64,000 bases of DNA from positions 1 through 64,000 of the forward strand of contig JAEOSZ010000111.1 in the NCBI GenBank assembly GCA_016840095.1, in the 5' to 3' direction. The notes beneath the pieces were generated by a model. It was not told the origin of the DNA, searched no databases, and saw nothing but the letters and a program-made list of their open reading frames with translations. This document shows, one piece after another, positions 1 through 8,302 of this stretch (position 1 is the stretch's first letter; each line of letters opens with the position of its first letter). The translations under genes and the position numbers were made by a program. The DNA comes from Candidatus Heimdallarchaeota archaeon. Its GTDB lineage: Archaea > Asgardarchaeota > Heimdallarchaeia > Heimdallarchaeales > Heimdallarchaeaceae.

Positions 1-66
1 AGTTTGATAATCAAGCCAATTATCAATGAGATGTAAGGTCTGTTTAATCATCTCTTTGTATGACAT
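1..66 (-). CDS. Partial CDS at left edge (N-terminus only)
   Basis: An open frame of 22 codons begins at an ATG whose first base is 66 and runs leftward out of the window without a stop. It reads MSYKEMIKQTLHLIDNWLDY and onward. AT-rich sequence with TATA-like blocks around 95-115 lies upstream, and the frame is divergent from the protease at 233. Twenty-two residues are too few to assign a family. It is called because frame, start and upstream promoter-like sequence agree, but it could be chance. Confidence 0.35.
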   Translation of the reverse strand, partial: MSYKEMIKQTLHLIDNWLDYQT

Positions 67-232
67 ATCTTGAAGAAAATATACGTATTAAAAACTGTTA
101 CTATGAAATATAAATACTTTTGATTCCTTAGAAGGAAAAATTCATCTTTCACTGTAATTACAGAAATAACTATTTCCAAGGTTTCCAGATAGATTTATTA
201 ATTATTAATCAGTTGAATTATAATTGTATATT

Positions 233-1891
233 ATGAAAGCAAAAACTAAACAAATCATGATTTTAATCACTTTAGTAATTACAAATTTGTTCTATATTGG
301 CCTTCTGCAATACTCCACTCCAACTGTACAAGCTGAAGATTGCACTCCCTGTATTAAGGAAGCTCCTTCTTACAATGAACTACAAGGTGCTTGGATTATT
401 CTTGGTGGAGATACATCGGATCATAGAGATATGATGGAGATTCAGAATGCATGTAATATAACTTATGAAGTTCTAAGAGGTAATGGGTTTACTTCAGAGC
501 AAATATTCTATATGGGTCCAGAAGTCGATCCAATAACCCAACCTTATGTAAATTGGTCTTCAACAAAAGCTAGTCTTCAATATGCAATTGAAACTTGGGC
601 TCCACAACATGTTAGTACCGACCAAGGTTTAGGTATAGCAATCTTTACTCATGGCAATGTTGATGCTCTTGCAGTGATGGTTGGTGATACTTTGTGGGCT
701 AATACATTTAGCACATATCTGGATAATTTTGAAGCTGCTACAGGATGTAAAAGAATTATTATTGTAATTGAATCATGCCATTCTGGTTCATTTATTGATA
801 ATGTGAGTAAAGATAATAGAATAATTGTGACTTCAGCCCATACACTAAAAGGTGCATCCTTCAATGTTCATAGAACAAATGGACTTTTCTCAGAAGCCTT
901 TTGGTCATCAATAGCTTCTTGTGATACAATAGGAAGAGCATTTGAAATATCTTGTAACCACGTTAGAAATATTGGTAGTAAACAAACACCACAGCTTGAT
1001 GATAATCATGATGGTTGGGGAAATACTGTACCACCATATAGTCTTTTACCTTTAGGTGGGGATGGTTTTGATGCTCTAAATGTAAAGATTCAAGGTGCAC
1101 ATACAGAATGTTATCCTAAAATTGAATTAGGGAAAGTTCCCTTGCATATGTATGAGATTTGGGATCCTTTTTCGAGTGTTTTCAATTTTGATGTAGAAGT
1201 TAATAGCTCTACAGGAATAAGTAAAGTTTTAGCAAGATTTGTTCCTTTAGGTTGGGAACCCATTGATCCACTGGATGGGTATTTGTATGATATTAATGAT
1301 GCTACAATTAGAATTATTGAATTAGAATCTCCATTGATGAATGGTGTTTATTCAAGTGACGGAGCTTTCGACAGTCTTGCCCTAGGTGATTCATTCATTG
1401 TCAATATTCTAGCTTATGACGAGAATGGAATGGTTTCTGATGTTGTGAATACTTATCTCTCTTTCAATGCAGATGGAATAGCACCTCAAGATACAGAACC
1501 TCCACTAATTGCAATTTCAAGTCCTCCTCCAGATGATAATCTAGAAGGAATGGTAGAGATAATTGCTCAAGGTGATGATAATCAAGCATTGGAGAATATA
1601 GATCTCTACATTGATGGTTTACTAGTTGATAGTTTAGTTATGCCAAATTATTATCCATATCCAATGCTTCAATTCATGTGCAATACTAGTCTCTATGATG
1701 AAGGTCAGCATAACATCACAGCTGTTGCAATAGATAGTGCTGGATTATCTAACCAAACATCGATATTTGTTAAATTTGATAACTTGAATAACGAGCTTAT
1801 TTATTATGCTGCAGGTATTGGAGGAGGGATTGTCATTATTGGATCAGCAGCAGTGATTGTGAGATTTCTATTGAGAAGAAGAGCAAAATAG
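233..1891 (+). CDS. Secreted, membrane-anchored C13 (legumain-like) cysteine protease
   Basis: A hydrophobic N-terminal signal peptide ends near AQAED-like sequence. It is followed by a caspase/legumain-fold domain with a catalytic His in FTHGN (about residue 140) and Cys in ESCHSG (about residue 182); HG and SCHSG are the usual C13 dyad. The rest is extracellular beta-sandwich-like sequence with an Ig-like segment around 420-520, then a C-terminal membrane helix and an RRRAK stop-transfer. The protein therefore probably sits on the outer face of the cell with only a short cytosolic tail. C13 enzymes cleave after Asn or Asp or act as transamidases; which applies here cannot be told. I chose ATG 233 over an in-frame TTG at 224. 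It converges with the ureohydrolase gene. Confidence 0.8.
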   Translation: MKAKTKQIMILITLVITNLFYIGLLQYSTPTVQAEDCTPCIKEAPSYNELQGAWIILGGDTSDHRDMMEIQNACNITYEVLRGNGFTSEQIFYMGPEVDPITQPYVNWSSTKASLQYAIETWAPQHVSTDQGLGIAIFTHGNVDALAVMVGDTLWANTFSTYLDNFEAATGCKRIIIVIESCHSGSFIDNVSKDNRIIVTSAHTLKGASFNVHRTNGLFSEAFWSSIASCDTIGRAFEISCNHVRNIGSKQTPQLDDNHDGWGNTVPPYSLLPLGGDGFDALNVKIQGAHTECYPKIELGKVPLHMYEIWDPFSSVFNFDVEVNSSTGISKVLARFVPLGWEPIDPLDGYLYDINDATIRIIELESPLMNGVYSSDGAFDSLALGDSFIVNILAYDENGMVSDVVNTYLSFNADGIAPQDTEPPLIAISSPPPDDNLEGMVEIIAQGDDNQALENIDLYIDGLLVDSLVMPNYYPYPMLQFMCNTSLYDEGQHNITAVAIDSAGLSNQTSIFVKFDNLNNELIYYAAGIGGGIVIIGSAAVIVRFLLRRRAK

Positions 1892-1892
1892 A

Positions 1893-1925
1893 AACCTCCC
1901 TCTCCTATTTTCTATTTTTTTTCCA
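1893..1925. terminator. T-rich/A-rich convergent intergenic terminator region
   Basis: Only 20 bases separate the stops of two converging genes. The stretch contains pyrimidine runs including an eight-T run, suitable for archaeal intrinsic termination of the plus-strand gene. No strong hairpin is seen. Confidence 0.35.
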
Positions 1926-2856
1926 TAAGAGCGAGGAATGATATAAGTTCATAGACAATATTTGCTGCTAAGAGAGCAGTAATCTCTGAAGGATCAAATG
2001 CAGGTAAAACCTCAACAACATCAAATCCAACGTAATTTAATTCAGATAAACCCCTAATAATCTCTAACGTTTCTCCACTAGTAAAACCCCCTACTTCAGG
2101 TGTTCCTGTTCCTGGAGCATATGCTGGATCAACAAAATCAATATCGAAGGATAGAAAGACTTTGGTTTTTCCAACTCTCTCCTTAATTCGATTTATGAGC
2201 GAATCCAAACCCATTTCTCTAATTTCTTCAGTAGTAATAACTTCTAAACCTAGTGATTTTGGAATCTCTAAATGCTCTGATGAGTAGATTGAGCCTCTTA
2301 GTCCTACTTGAATAGAATTTTCAACAAGTAGTAAATTTTCTTCAATTGCTCTTTTGAATGGAGTACCATGGTTATATGGTTTACCAAAATACTCATCAAT
2401 TGTATCGCTATGAGAATCAAAGTGCACCAAACTTAGAGGACCATGAATCTTTGCTAAAGCTCTTAATTCTGGTAATGTTATTGAATGATCTCCTCCAAGT
2501 AGAATTGGGATAATACCAGCTTCAACAACTGGACTCAAACTCTCTTCAATTCTTTTGTATCCCTCTTCGATATATCCTGGCACAACAGGTAAGTCTCCAT
2601 AATCAATACCTGAAATGTATTCAAAGGGGCTAATGTTCAATGTAGGGTTGTGGTGTCGTAGAAGAGCTGATGTTTTTCGGATTGCTGCAGGACCCTCTCT
2701 TTGTCCTGTTCTAAAAGATGCTCCTGCATCTGAAGGGACACCTATTATTGCAAAATCTACATCATCTAATTTTTTAACATAAGGTAATCTCATAAAAGTT
2801 TTAATTCCTGAAAATCTTGGTGATTTTATTGGATCAACTGGTTTATACTTCTTCAT
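1912..2856 (-). CDS. speB: Agmatinase-family ureohydrolase
   Basis: A 314-residue binuclear-manganese ureohydrolase. The metal-binding motifs are complete: GGDHS near residue 122, DSHSD near 145, and SFDIDFVDP near 238. Length and motif spacing match agmatinases and guanidino-acid hydrolases rather than arginase. The known reaction is hydrolysis of a guanidino group to urea plus an amine. It lies on the same strand as, and downstream of, a disulfide-reductase-like enzyme and urocanate hydratase. Formimidoylglutamase (HutG), a member of the same superfamily in histidine degradation, is therefore a real alternative substrate assignment. Family is certain, substrate is not. Confidence 0.85.
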   Translation of the reverse strand: MKKYKPVDPIKSPRFSGIKTFMRLPYVKKLDDVDFAIIGVPSDAGASFRTGQREGPAAIRKTSALLRHHNPTLNISPFEYISGIDYGDLPVVPGYIEEGYKRIEESLSPVVEAGIIPILLGGDHSITLPELRALAKIHGPLSLVHFDSHSDTIDEYFGKPYNHGTPFKRAIEENLLLVENSIQVGLRGSIYSSEHLEIPKSLGLEVITTEEIREMGLDSLINRIKERVGKTKVFLSFDIDFVDPAYAPGTGTPEVGGFTSGETLEIIRGLSELNYVGFDVVEVLPAFDPSEITALLAANIVYELISFLALMEKK

Positions 2857-2975
2857 TGATAATCACTAAAGTGAAATGATATTAATTTACTGACTTAAAT
2901 AATATTCTAGCATAATCCAATTATAATGAAAAAAGAAGAAAATTGAAGATGAGTTAGTACTCATCATTTTTCAGA

Positions 2976-4331
2976 TTATTTTCGTCTCAACATCTTTCGT
3001 GAGATCATTTCTAGTGCCTGAGTTACTGGATAAATTGTTTCATTTACAGCTGGAGCATAACATAGATCTGATTGTAGAAGCTCAATAAATGTCATCTCGT
3101 TTTGCATTCCTAAGGAGATTATATTCAAATTGTCTGTAATAGAATCAGGTCCAATTGCTTGTGCACCAAGGATTTTTCCAGTGTTTTTATCTGCAAGTAT
3201 TTTGAAATATAGTTCTTCAGCATCTGGCATATAATGTGGTTTATTAGTTGTTTTAATTTTGGCAGAAACAACCTCAAAACCTGCATCTTCTGCAGCTTTT
3301 TTGATAAGACCAACTGAGCCTACTCTGAGATCAACATATGGTACTATGAAATTATTCATTGTTCCTGGGAATGTCAATGTTCCAGGTTTAGCAATGGTCA
3401 TTGCTGCTACTCTAGCCATTCTAACACAGCAAGTTGCAATTGCTGAATTGATAGGTTTCTTTGAGACTAAATGAATGGTCTCAGCACAATCTCCGACAGC
3501 TAGGATATTTGGATCAGATGTTTTTAATTCTTCATCTGTCCAGATTGCCCAAGATTCACCTATTTTCAAACCTGCTTCTTCGGCCAAAGTTACTTCTGGT
3601 CCAACTCCTGTAGCTGCAACAACGAAATCACAATCGAAATCTCCTTGGTCAGTTGTAATTTTTGTAGCCATACCATTTTCATCTAGAATTATCTCTTTTA
3701 TTCCTACACCGATAACGAATTTCAGTTTTGGTAATCTCTCTTCAAGAATCTTAACTGTATCGTTTGCATAGTCAGGATCAATTAGAAGACGCATGATTCT
3801 GGATCTTGCTAAAACAACTGTTTCTATACCTCTGTGTGCTAACTCTGTTGCAACTTCTAAACCAATAGCTGAAGCTCCTAGAACTACAACTTTTGATGCA
3901 TCTTTAGCTGCTTCTCGAATCTTTGCTGAATCTTCTATCCATTTTAAAGCATGGACATTTTTCCCGTCAGCTCCTGGTATTGGAGGGTATTTAGCTTTGG
4001 AACCAGTGCAAAGAACAAGATAGTCATATTCAACATCAAAAATTTCATCATTTGCAAGGTTTTTGACACTAACTTTCTTATTCTCTCTATCAATTTTGAG
4101 AGCTTCATGTCGACGTAGAAAATTAATTTTCATCATATCGTAATTTAATGTTTCAATTAGAGGACTTTCGTCTTCCCAAAGACCACCAATAGCATATGGC
4201 ATTGCACAGGGGTGATAAGCATCATAATCTTTCTTATCGATAACTGTGATTTCCGCGTTTCTATCCCATGCTCGAAGGGTAGTAGCTGATGTCCAGCCTG
4301 AAGAACCGTGTCCGATATAAACAACCTTCAT
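2976..4331 (-). CDS. FAD-dependent NAD(P)H oxidase / CoA-disulfide reductase family enzyme
   Basis: A 451-residue pyridine nucleotide-disulfide oxidoreductase. The N-terminal FAD Rossmann motif is GHGSSG. A redox Cys sits in HPCAMPYAIGG near residue 43, the position of the single active Cys of CoA-disulfide reductase and NADH oxidase (Nox). A second Rossmann motif, VLGASAIGLEVA, lies mid-protein for NAD(P)H. GDCAE precedes the C-terminal dimerisation domain. There is no rhodanese extension. Likely roles are CoA-disulfide or polysulfide reduction, or NADH oxidation with oxygen detoxification. It is 119 bases upstream of the ureohydrolase and 94 bases downstream of urocanase on the same strand, so co-transcription is possible. 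Confidence 0.85.
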   Translation of the reverse strand: MKVVYIGHGSSGWTSATTLRAWDRNAEITVIDKKDYDAYHPCAMPYAIGGLWEDESPLIETLNYDMMKINFLRRHEALKIDRENKKVSVKNLANDEIFDVEYDYLVLCTGSKAKYPPIPGADGKNVHALKWIEDSAKIREAAKDASKVVVLGASAIGLEVATELAHRGIETVVLARSRIMRLLIDPDYANDTVKILEERLPKLKFVIGVGIKEIILDENGMATKITTDQGDFDCDFVVAATGVGPEVTLAEEAGLKIGESWAIWTDEELKTSDPNILAVGDCAETIHLVSKKPINSAIATCCVRMARVAAMTIAKPGTLTFPGTMNNFIVPYVDLRVGSVGLIKKAAEDAGFEVVSAKIKTTNKPHYMPDAEELYFKILADKNTGKILGAQAIGPDSITDNLNIISLGMQNEMTFIELLQSDLCYAPAVNETIYPVTQALEMISRKMLRRK

Positions 4332-4425
4332 GTTCGAAAACTCTGATTAGACTTTATTAAATTTACGAATAAGCTACGTTTAATGTACAATAATTTTCAT
4401 AACTGAAAAATTAAAGAAGAAGAGA

Positions 4426-6315
4426 TTAGACTAATTCTAAATTTAGTTTCTCCAAAGGTTGAAATAATTCTACTCCTGTTCTTTCTTTAACCCATGAAAT
4501 TATGTGCTTGTAGAGTTTATTATAATCAAACTCTTGATTCTTGTTTTTGCCTGGAATAACTAACTGATGTTTCTCTCCTACTTCTAGAGCTTTCTCATAG
4601 CCTGCAGCTGCATGTCTTAGAACTGCACTCATTGGATCCCAAGTAAGTACTCTGAATAACCTTTCTTGTGATAATCTTGAGCCATCAGCTAAAATTACTT
4701 GTCCTGCATGAAGAGAATATCCTACTCCCACACCTCCTCCACCATGATAGGAAACCCAAGTTGCGCCACTCAGAGCATTCCCCATTAGGTTTAGAACTGC
4801 ATAGTCACCAATGGCATCACTACCGTCCTTCATTCCTTCAGTTTCTCTATTTGGAGAAGCAACACTACCTCCATCAAGATGATCTCTTCCAATAACAACA
4901 GGTGCTTTGAGAATTCCATCAGCGACAAGTTTGTTCATTAGCATTCCAAATGCTGCTCTTCCCACAAATCCTGCCCAGAAAACTCTTGCGGGTAATCCAT
5001 TTTCAAAAGGTATGTATTTGTCTGCTAATTCTAGCCAATTTACTAATTGATCATCATCAAAGAACAACTTTTTTGCATATTCATCTGTTATTCGGATATC
5101 TTTAGGATCATTACTCAGTGCCATCCATCTGAAAGGGCCCTTTCCTTCACAGAAAAGAGGTCTGACATATTCCAACACAAACCCTCCATAGTTGAATGCA
5201 TCCTTGACACCCAATTCATATGCTTGCTGTCTTATGTTGTTTCCATAATCAAATGTTTCAGCTCCTCGTTTAGTTAATTCGACCATTTGAGTAACATGAC
5301 GAACAACAGTTTTTCTAGAGAGCTCAAGATATTCTTCAGGGCTTTCAACTCTAAGTATATCTGCTTCATCATATGAAATCCCCATTGGATAATAACCATT
5401 CAGTAAATCATGGGCTGATGTTTGATCAGTGAGAACGTGTGGTGTAATGTTATTATCAACTAGATATTGCAATAAATCAACAGCATTGCATAATACTCCA
5501 ATAGAAATAAACTGATTCTTATCAGCTGCTTCTTTTGCAATATTAATTGCTTCTTCAATAGATTCTGTTTTATAATCAAGGTAAGGTGCTCCCTGTTCTC
5601 TTCCAGTTTCAAACATTCTATCTATTAGATTTGGATTAACTTCAGCAACTATAGCAATTTTTCCGCACATTTTTATGGATAGAGGTTGTGCTCCACTCAT
5701 TAAACCTAAACCTGCACTTACAATTATCTTTTTCTCAAAATTTGATAATTTTTGATAAGATTCTTTTTTTTCTGCAGCCTTTATTGCAGCTGCAATGGTT
5801 TCATAAGTCCCCTGAATTATTCCTTGTAATCCTATGAAAATAAAAGATCCTGCAGTCATCTGACCATAAACAGAAATTCCAGCACCTACGAATTCCTCAA
5901 AATTAGGTGTCCAATGAGGAACAATGACGCTGTTAGTTATAACGCATCTAGGAGACCATCGAGTTGTTTGCATCTTACCATAAGGGACTCCAGACTGCAA
6001 GAAGAGAGTTTCATTTGATTCTAAATTTTTTAAGAGGTCTATTGTTTCATAAAATGATTTCCAATCTCTAGCTACTTTTCCTGAACCACCATAAATATAC
6101 AATGACTCCCAATCTCTTCCATTATGTAAATTAGATATCATTGCTCTTATTATTGCTTCAGTTTCCCATCCTGCTTTTGTGCTAGATTTCAGAGCTTCTT
6201 CACCCTTTGGTAGGGGGGGAATCTCATCGGGTTTAAATTTGAGTTTTAATCTCTCTTCCTCTGATAACCTGTGTTTTCCTGAAATGATTTCTTCCATTCT
6301 GTTTCGAAATTCCAT
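4426..6315 (-). CDS. hutU: Urocanate hydratase
   Basis: Urocanase converts urocanate to 4-imidazolone-5-propionate in histidine degradation using a bound NAD+ as electrophile. Recognised by YGGSGKVARDW, SGVPYGKMQTTRWSPR, GSFIFIGLQGIIQGTYET, TDQTSAHD and the conserved Cys region FCEGKGPFRW, plus the C-terminal SYHGGGGVGVGYS. At 629 residues it is longer than common bacterial enzymes (about 555) and carries an N-terminal extension of about 45 residues, as in the longer urocanase branch. No hutH or hutI lies in the window. The only possible partner is the neighbouring ureohydrolase. Confidence 0.95.
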   Translation of the reverse strand: MEFRNRMEEIISGKHRLSEEERLKLKFKPDEIPPLPKGEEALKSSTKAGWETEAIIRAMISNLHNGRDWESLYIYGGSGKVARDWKSFYETIDLLKNLESNETLFLQSGVPYGKMQTTRWSPRCVITNSVIVPHWTPNFEEFVGAGISVYGQMTAGSFIFIGLQGIIQGTYETIAAAIKAAEKKESYQKLSNFEKKIIVSAGLGLMSGAQPLSIKMCGKIAIVAEVNPNLIDRMFETGREQGAPYLDYKTESIEEAINIAKEAADKNQFISIGVLCNAVDLLQYLVDNNITPHVLTDQTSAHDLLNGYYPMGISYDEADILRVESPEEYLELSRKTVVRHVTQMVELTKRGAETFDYGNNIRQQAYELGVKDAFNYGGFVLEYVRPLFCEGKGPFRWMALSNDPKDIRITDEYAKKLFFDDDQLVNWLELADKYIPFENGLPARVFWAGFVGRAAFGMLMNKLVADGILKAPVVIGRDHLDGGSVASPNRETEGMKDGSDAIGDYAVLNLMGNALSGATWVSYHGGGGVGVGYSLHAGQVILADGSRLSQERLFRVLTWDPMSAVLRHAAAGYEKALEVGEKHQLVIPGKNKNQEFDYNKLYKHIISWVKERTGVELFQPLEKLNLELV

Positions 6316-6423
6316 AGAATCACATTATCCTATCTCTGCATAAGAAGAGATATAGATATCAAAAATATTTCCCTCTGAATTTAAATAATCTGATTTTGAA
6401 TTTTGAGAAAGTGCCTTTGGAAG

Positions 6424-6436
6424 CTTTTAAAAATTA
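6424..6436 (+). promoter_or_regulatory. Putative TATA box for the ATP-grasp gene
   Basis: The AT-only block CTTTTAAAAATTA lies in the divergent region between hutU and the ATP-grasp gene. It is 58-70 bases upstream of ATG 6494, which implies a leader of about 40 bases. Confidence 0.35.
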
Positions 6437-6493
6437 GATATTATTGGTAAACTTACTACTCAAAGTATTAGATTCACTAACTGTGTGACTATC

Positions 6494-7189
6494 ATGAATT
6501 CTGAAATCAAAGTGTTTCTGGACAAAATATCTAAAGAAAATAGAACAATACTTACTTATGAGGAATCTAGAAGAGTGATGAATCTTGCTGAACTTCCTTT
6601 AAATAAAATGAAACTTGCTGAAAATCTAGATGAGTGTATATTGAAAGCTAATGAAATTAGTTATCCTATAGTACTCAAAATTGTTTCAGAAGACGTGATT
6701 CACAAATCTGATTCTGGAGGAGTAAAGGTTGGAATTTCATCTGATGAAGAATTACAGCAGTCATATGAGGAAATGCTGATTAATGTCAAGAATTATTATC
6801 CTAATGCAAAAATTCAAGGATTCAGTATAGAAGAGATGGTTAATGGTATTGAATTAATAGTAGGGACTAGTACAGATTCTCAATTTGGCAAAATGATTGC
6901 ACTTGGAATAGGTGGAATCTTTGTTGAGGTATACAAAGATGTTTCCTTTAGATTAATACCTGTAACTGAACAAGATGTGCTTGATATGATTGAAGAAATA
7001 CAAGGCAAAAAGATGTTTGAAGGCTTTAGAGGTTTGCCAGAAGTGAATACTAAAGAACTAATTTCTTTAATGTTAAAAGTCTCAAAATTGATTGAAGCAT
7101 TCCCACAAATTCATGAGATGGACCTCAATCCTATAGTAGCAACTATTGATGGTTTGAAAGCCATTGACGCACGAATAATTTTGAAATGA
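6494..7189 (+). CDS. ADP-forming acyl/acetyl-CoA synthetase beta subunit (ATP-grasp), unpaired
   Basis: This is an ATP-grasp protein homologous to AcdB. It carries the VIHKSDSGG motif with the conserved His, then [24 protein letters not shown], and the C-terminal [10 protein letters not shown] with DARIIL. These subunits bind ADP/ATP and pass phosphate through the alpha-subunit His to make ATP from acyl-CoA. No alpha subunit is adjacent. The complete acdA-acdB pair lies 13 kb away, and this paralogue could share that alpha subunit or one encoded elsewhere. The N-terminus ([19 protein letters not shown]) is the normal beginning of a free beta subunit, so the gene is not a fragment of a fusion. 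ATG 6494 is preferred to GTG 6485. Confidence 0.85.
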   Translation: MNSEIKVFLDKISKENRTILTYEESRRVMNLAELPLNKMKLAENLDECILKANEISYPIVLKIVSEDVIHKSDSGGVKVGISSDEELQQSYEEMLINVKNYYPNAKIQGFSIEEMVNGIELIVGTSTDSQFGKMIALGIGGIFVEVYKDVSFRLIPVTEQDVLDMIEEIQGKKMFEGFRGLPEVNTKELISLMLKVSKLIEAFPQIHEMDLNPIVATIDGLKAIDARIILK

Positions 7190-7256
7190 AATTTCTTCTT
7201 TCAATGCTAAATCAAATACTTTTTATTTTAAAGTTAGTAGAGAACTTGGTGACATT

Positions 7257-7529
7257 ATGTCCAAGGTAAAAGCAAGTCATATTTTAGTAAAGAAGAGATC
7301 TTTAGCATCACAAATATTAGGTGAACTTCAATCTGGAGCTGATTTCAGAGAGCTAGCAAAAAAGCATTCAATTTGCTCATCTGGAAAGAAAGGAGGAGAT
7401 TTAGGATTCTTCACAAGAGGAAAAATGGTAAAGGAATTTGAAAAAACAGCATTTTCACTAGCAAAAGGAGAGCTTTCAGGTTTAGTGAAAACTGAATTTG
7501 GTTATCACATAATAAAACGAACAGGATAA
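7257..7529 (+). CDS. Parvulin-type peptidyl-prolyl cis-trans isomerase
   Basis: A 90-residue stand-alone parvulin (PpiC/Pin1 rotamase) domain. It opens with KASHILVK, continues through [23 protein letters not shown] and ends with [10 protein letters not shown]; both conserved active-site His are present. It has no signal peptide or WW domain, so it is probably a cytosolic foldase. The ribosome site GGTGA at 7248-7252 lies five bases before the ATG, with a T/A-rich TATA-like element at about 7217-7231. Confidence 0.93.
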   Translation: MSKVKASHILVKKRSLASQILGELQSGADFRELAKKHSICSSGKKGGDLGFFTRGKMVKEFEKTAFSLAKGELSGLVKTEFGYHIIKRTG

Positions 7530-7555
7530 CATCTTTTTTATTCTTGCAAGAGAGA

Positions 7556-7600
7556 AATATTTATATTTAACAAAACGGTGTGTATGATTAACGCACACAC
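7556..7600 (+). promoter_or_regulatory. TATA box plus inverted repeat upstream of the disulfide oxidoreductase
   Basis: AAATATTTATATTTA at 7556-7570 is a good archaeal TATA region. About 20 bases downstream, GTGTGT at 7578-7583 pairs with ACACAC at 7595-7600 around an 11-base loop. The predicted transcription start falls between the arms, so the repeat could be an operator or a leader hairpin. A GGTGA ribosome site at 7604-7608 precedes ATG 7615. Confidence 0.5.
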
Positions 7601-7614
7601 GATGGTGAATTAAG

Positions 7615-8274
7615 ATGTCAATAGATGTAGATGACAATATCAAAAGACAAGTAAAAGAGATTTTTCAACATATGGAAAATCAAGTAATTGCAAAGTTGTT
7701 TGTAGATAAAGAGAAGTGTTTGACTTGTGCTCAAACAAAAGAAATTATGGACTTGCTAGCTGAACTAGCTCCTGAAAACTTACTAAAGGTTGAGCTTTAC
7801 AATAAAGAAGAGAATCCACCTGAAATTCAGAAGTACAAGATTGAAAGATATCCAACAATACTTCTACATGGAAAGGAAGAATACAATGTTGTGATAACTG
7901 GTATACCAAGTGGATATGAATTTGGTTCCTTAGTTGAAGATATATTAGATATCTCTGCTGGAAAAATCACTCTCAAAAAGGAAAATCTAGAGAAAATTAA
8001 GAAAATTGACAAACCAATGAAAATTCAAGTTTTCGTTACACCAACCTGTCCATATTGTCCTGCTGCTGTAAGATTAGCACACAAAGCTGCAATGGCAAAT
8101 CTAAATATTTACGGAGAAATGGTTGAAGCTACAGAGTTTCCATTATTATCTCAGAAATATTTCGTAATGGGAGTACCTAAAACAGTTATCAATGAAGGTG
8201 CTGTAGAATTCGAAGGATCTTATCCAGAAGATAACTTTGTAGAAAAATTAATGGAAGCTTATGAAAAAGCTTAA
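7615..8274 (+). CDS. Protein disulfide oxidoreductase (two thioredoxin folds, glutaredoxin-like PDO)
   Basis: A 219-residue protein made of two thioredoxin folds, as in archaeal PDO. The first has an atypical CLTC active site near residue 39. The second has the classical CPYC (TPTCPYCP) near 142, with the cis-Pro segment MGVPKTVI near 179. PDOs form, reduce or isomerise cytosolic disulfides, usually with a thioredoxin-reductase partner; none is adjacent. The sequence has no signal peptide. The promoter region carries a clear TATA element and an inverted repeat, suggesting regulated or strong expression. Confidence 0.93.
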   Translation: MSIDVDDNIKRQVKEIFQHMENQVIAKLFVDKEKCLTCAQTKEIMDLLAELAPENLLKVELYNKEENPPEIQKYKIERYPTILLHGKEEYNVVITGIPSGYEFGSLVEDILDISAGKITLKKENLEKIKKIDKPMKIQVFVTPTCPYCPAAVRLAHKAAMANLNIYGEMVEATEFPLLSQKYFVMGVPKTVINEGAVEFEGSYPEDNFVEKLMEAYEKA

Positions 8275-8302
8275 TTCCATTTTTTTATCTTATTTTTAAA
8301 AA
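8275..8302. terminator. Convergent T/A-rich terminator region
   Basis: The 28 bases between two converging stops contain the runs TTTTTTT and TATTTTTAAAA. They could terminate transcripts from either strand. Confidence 0.35.

Noticed and set aside
3259..4023. Long plus-strand frames opposite the FAD enzyme
   Set aside because: They are shadows of a clearly conserved minus-strand gene and have no recognisable features.
6485..7189. The ATP-grasp gene as a broken half of a fused acyl-CoA synthetase
   Set aside because: It is a complete beta subunit with normal N- and C-terminal motifs, and no alpha-domain remnants flank it.
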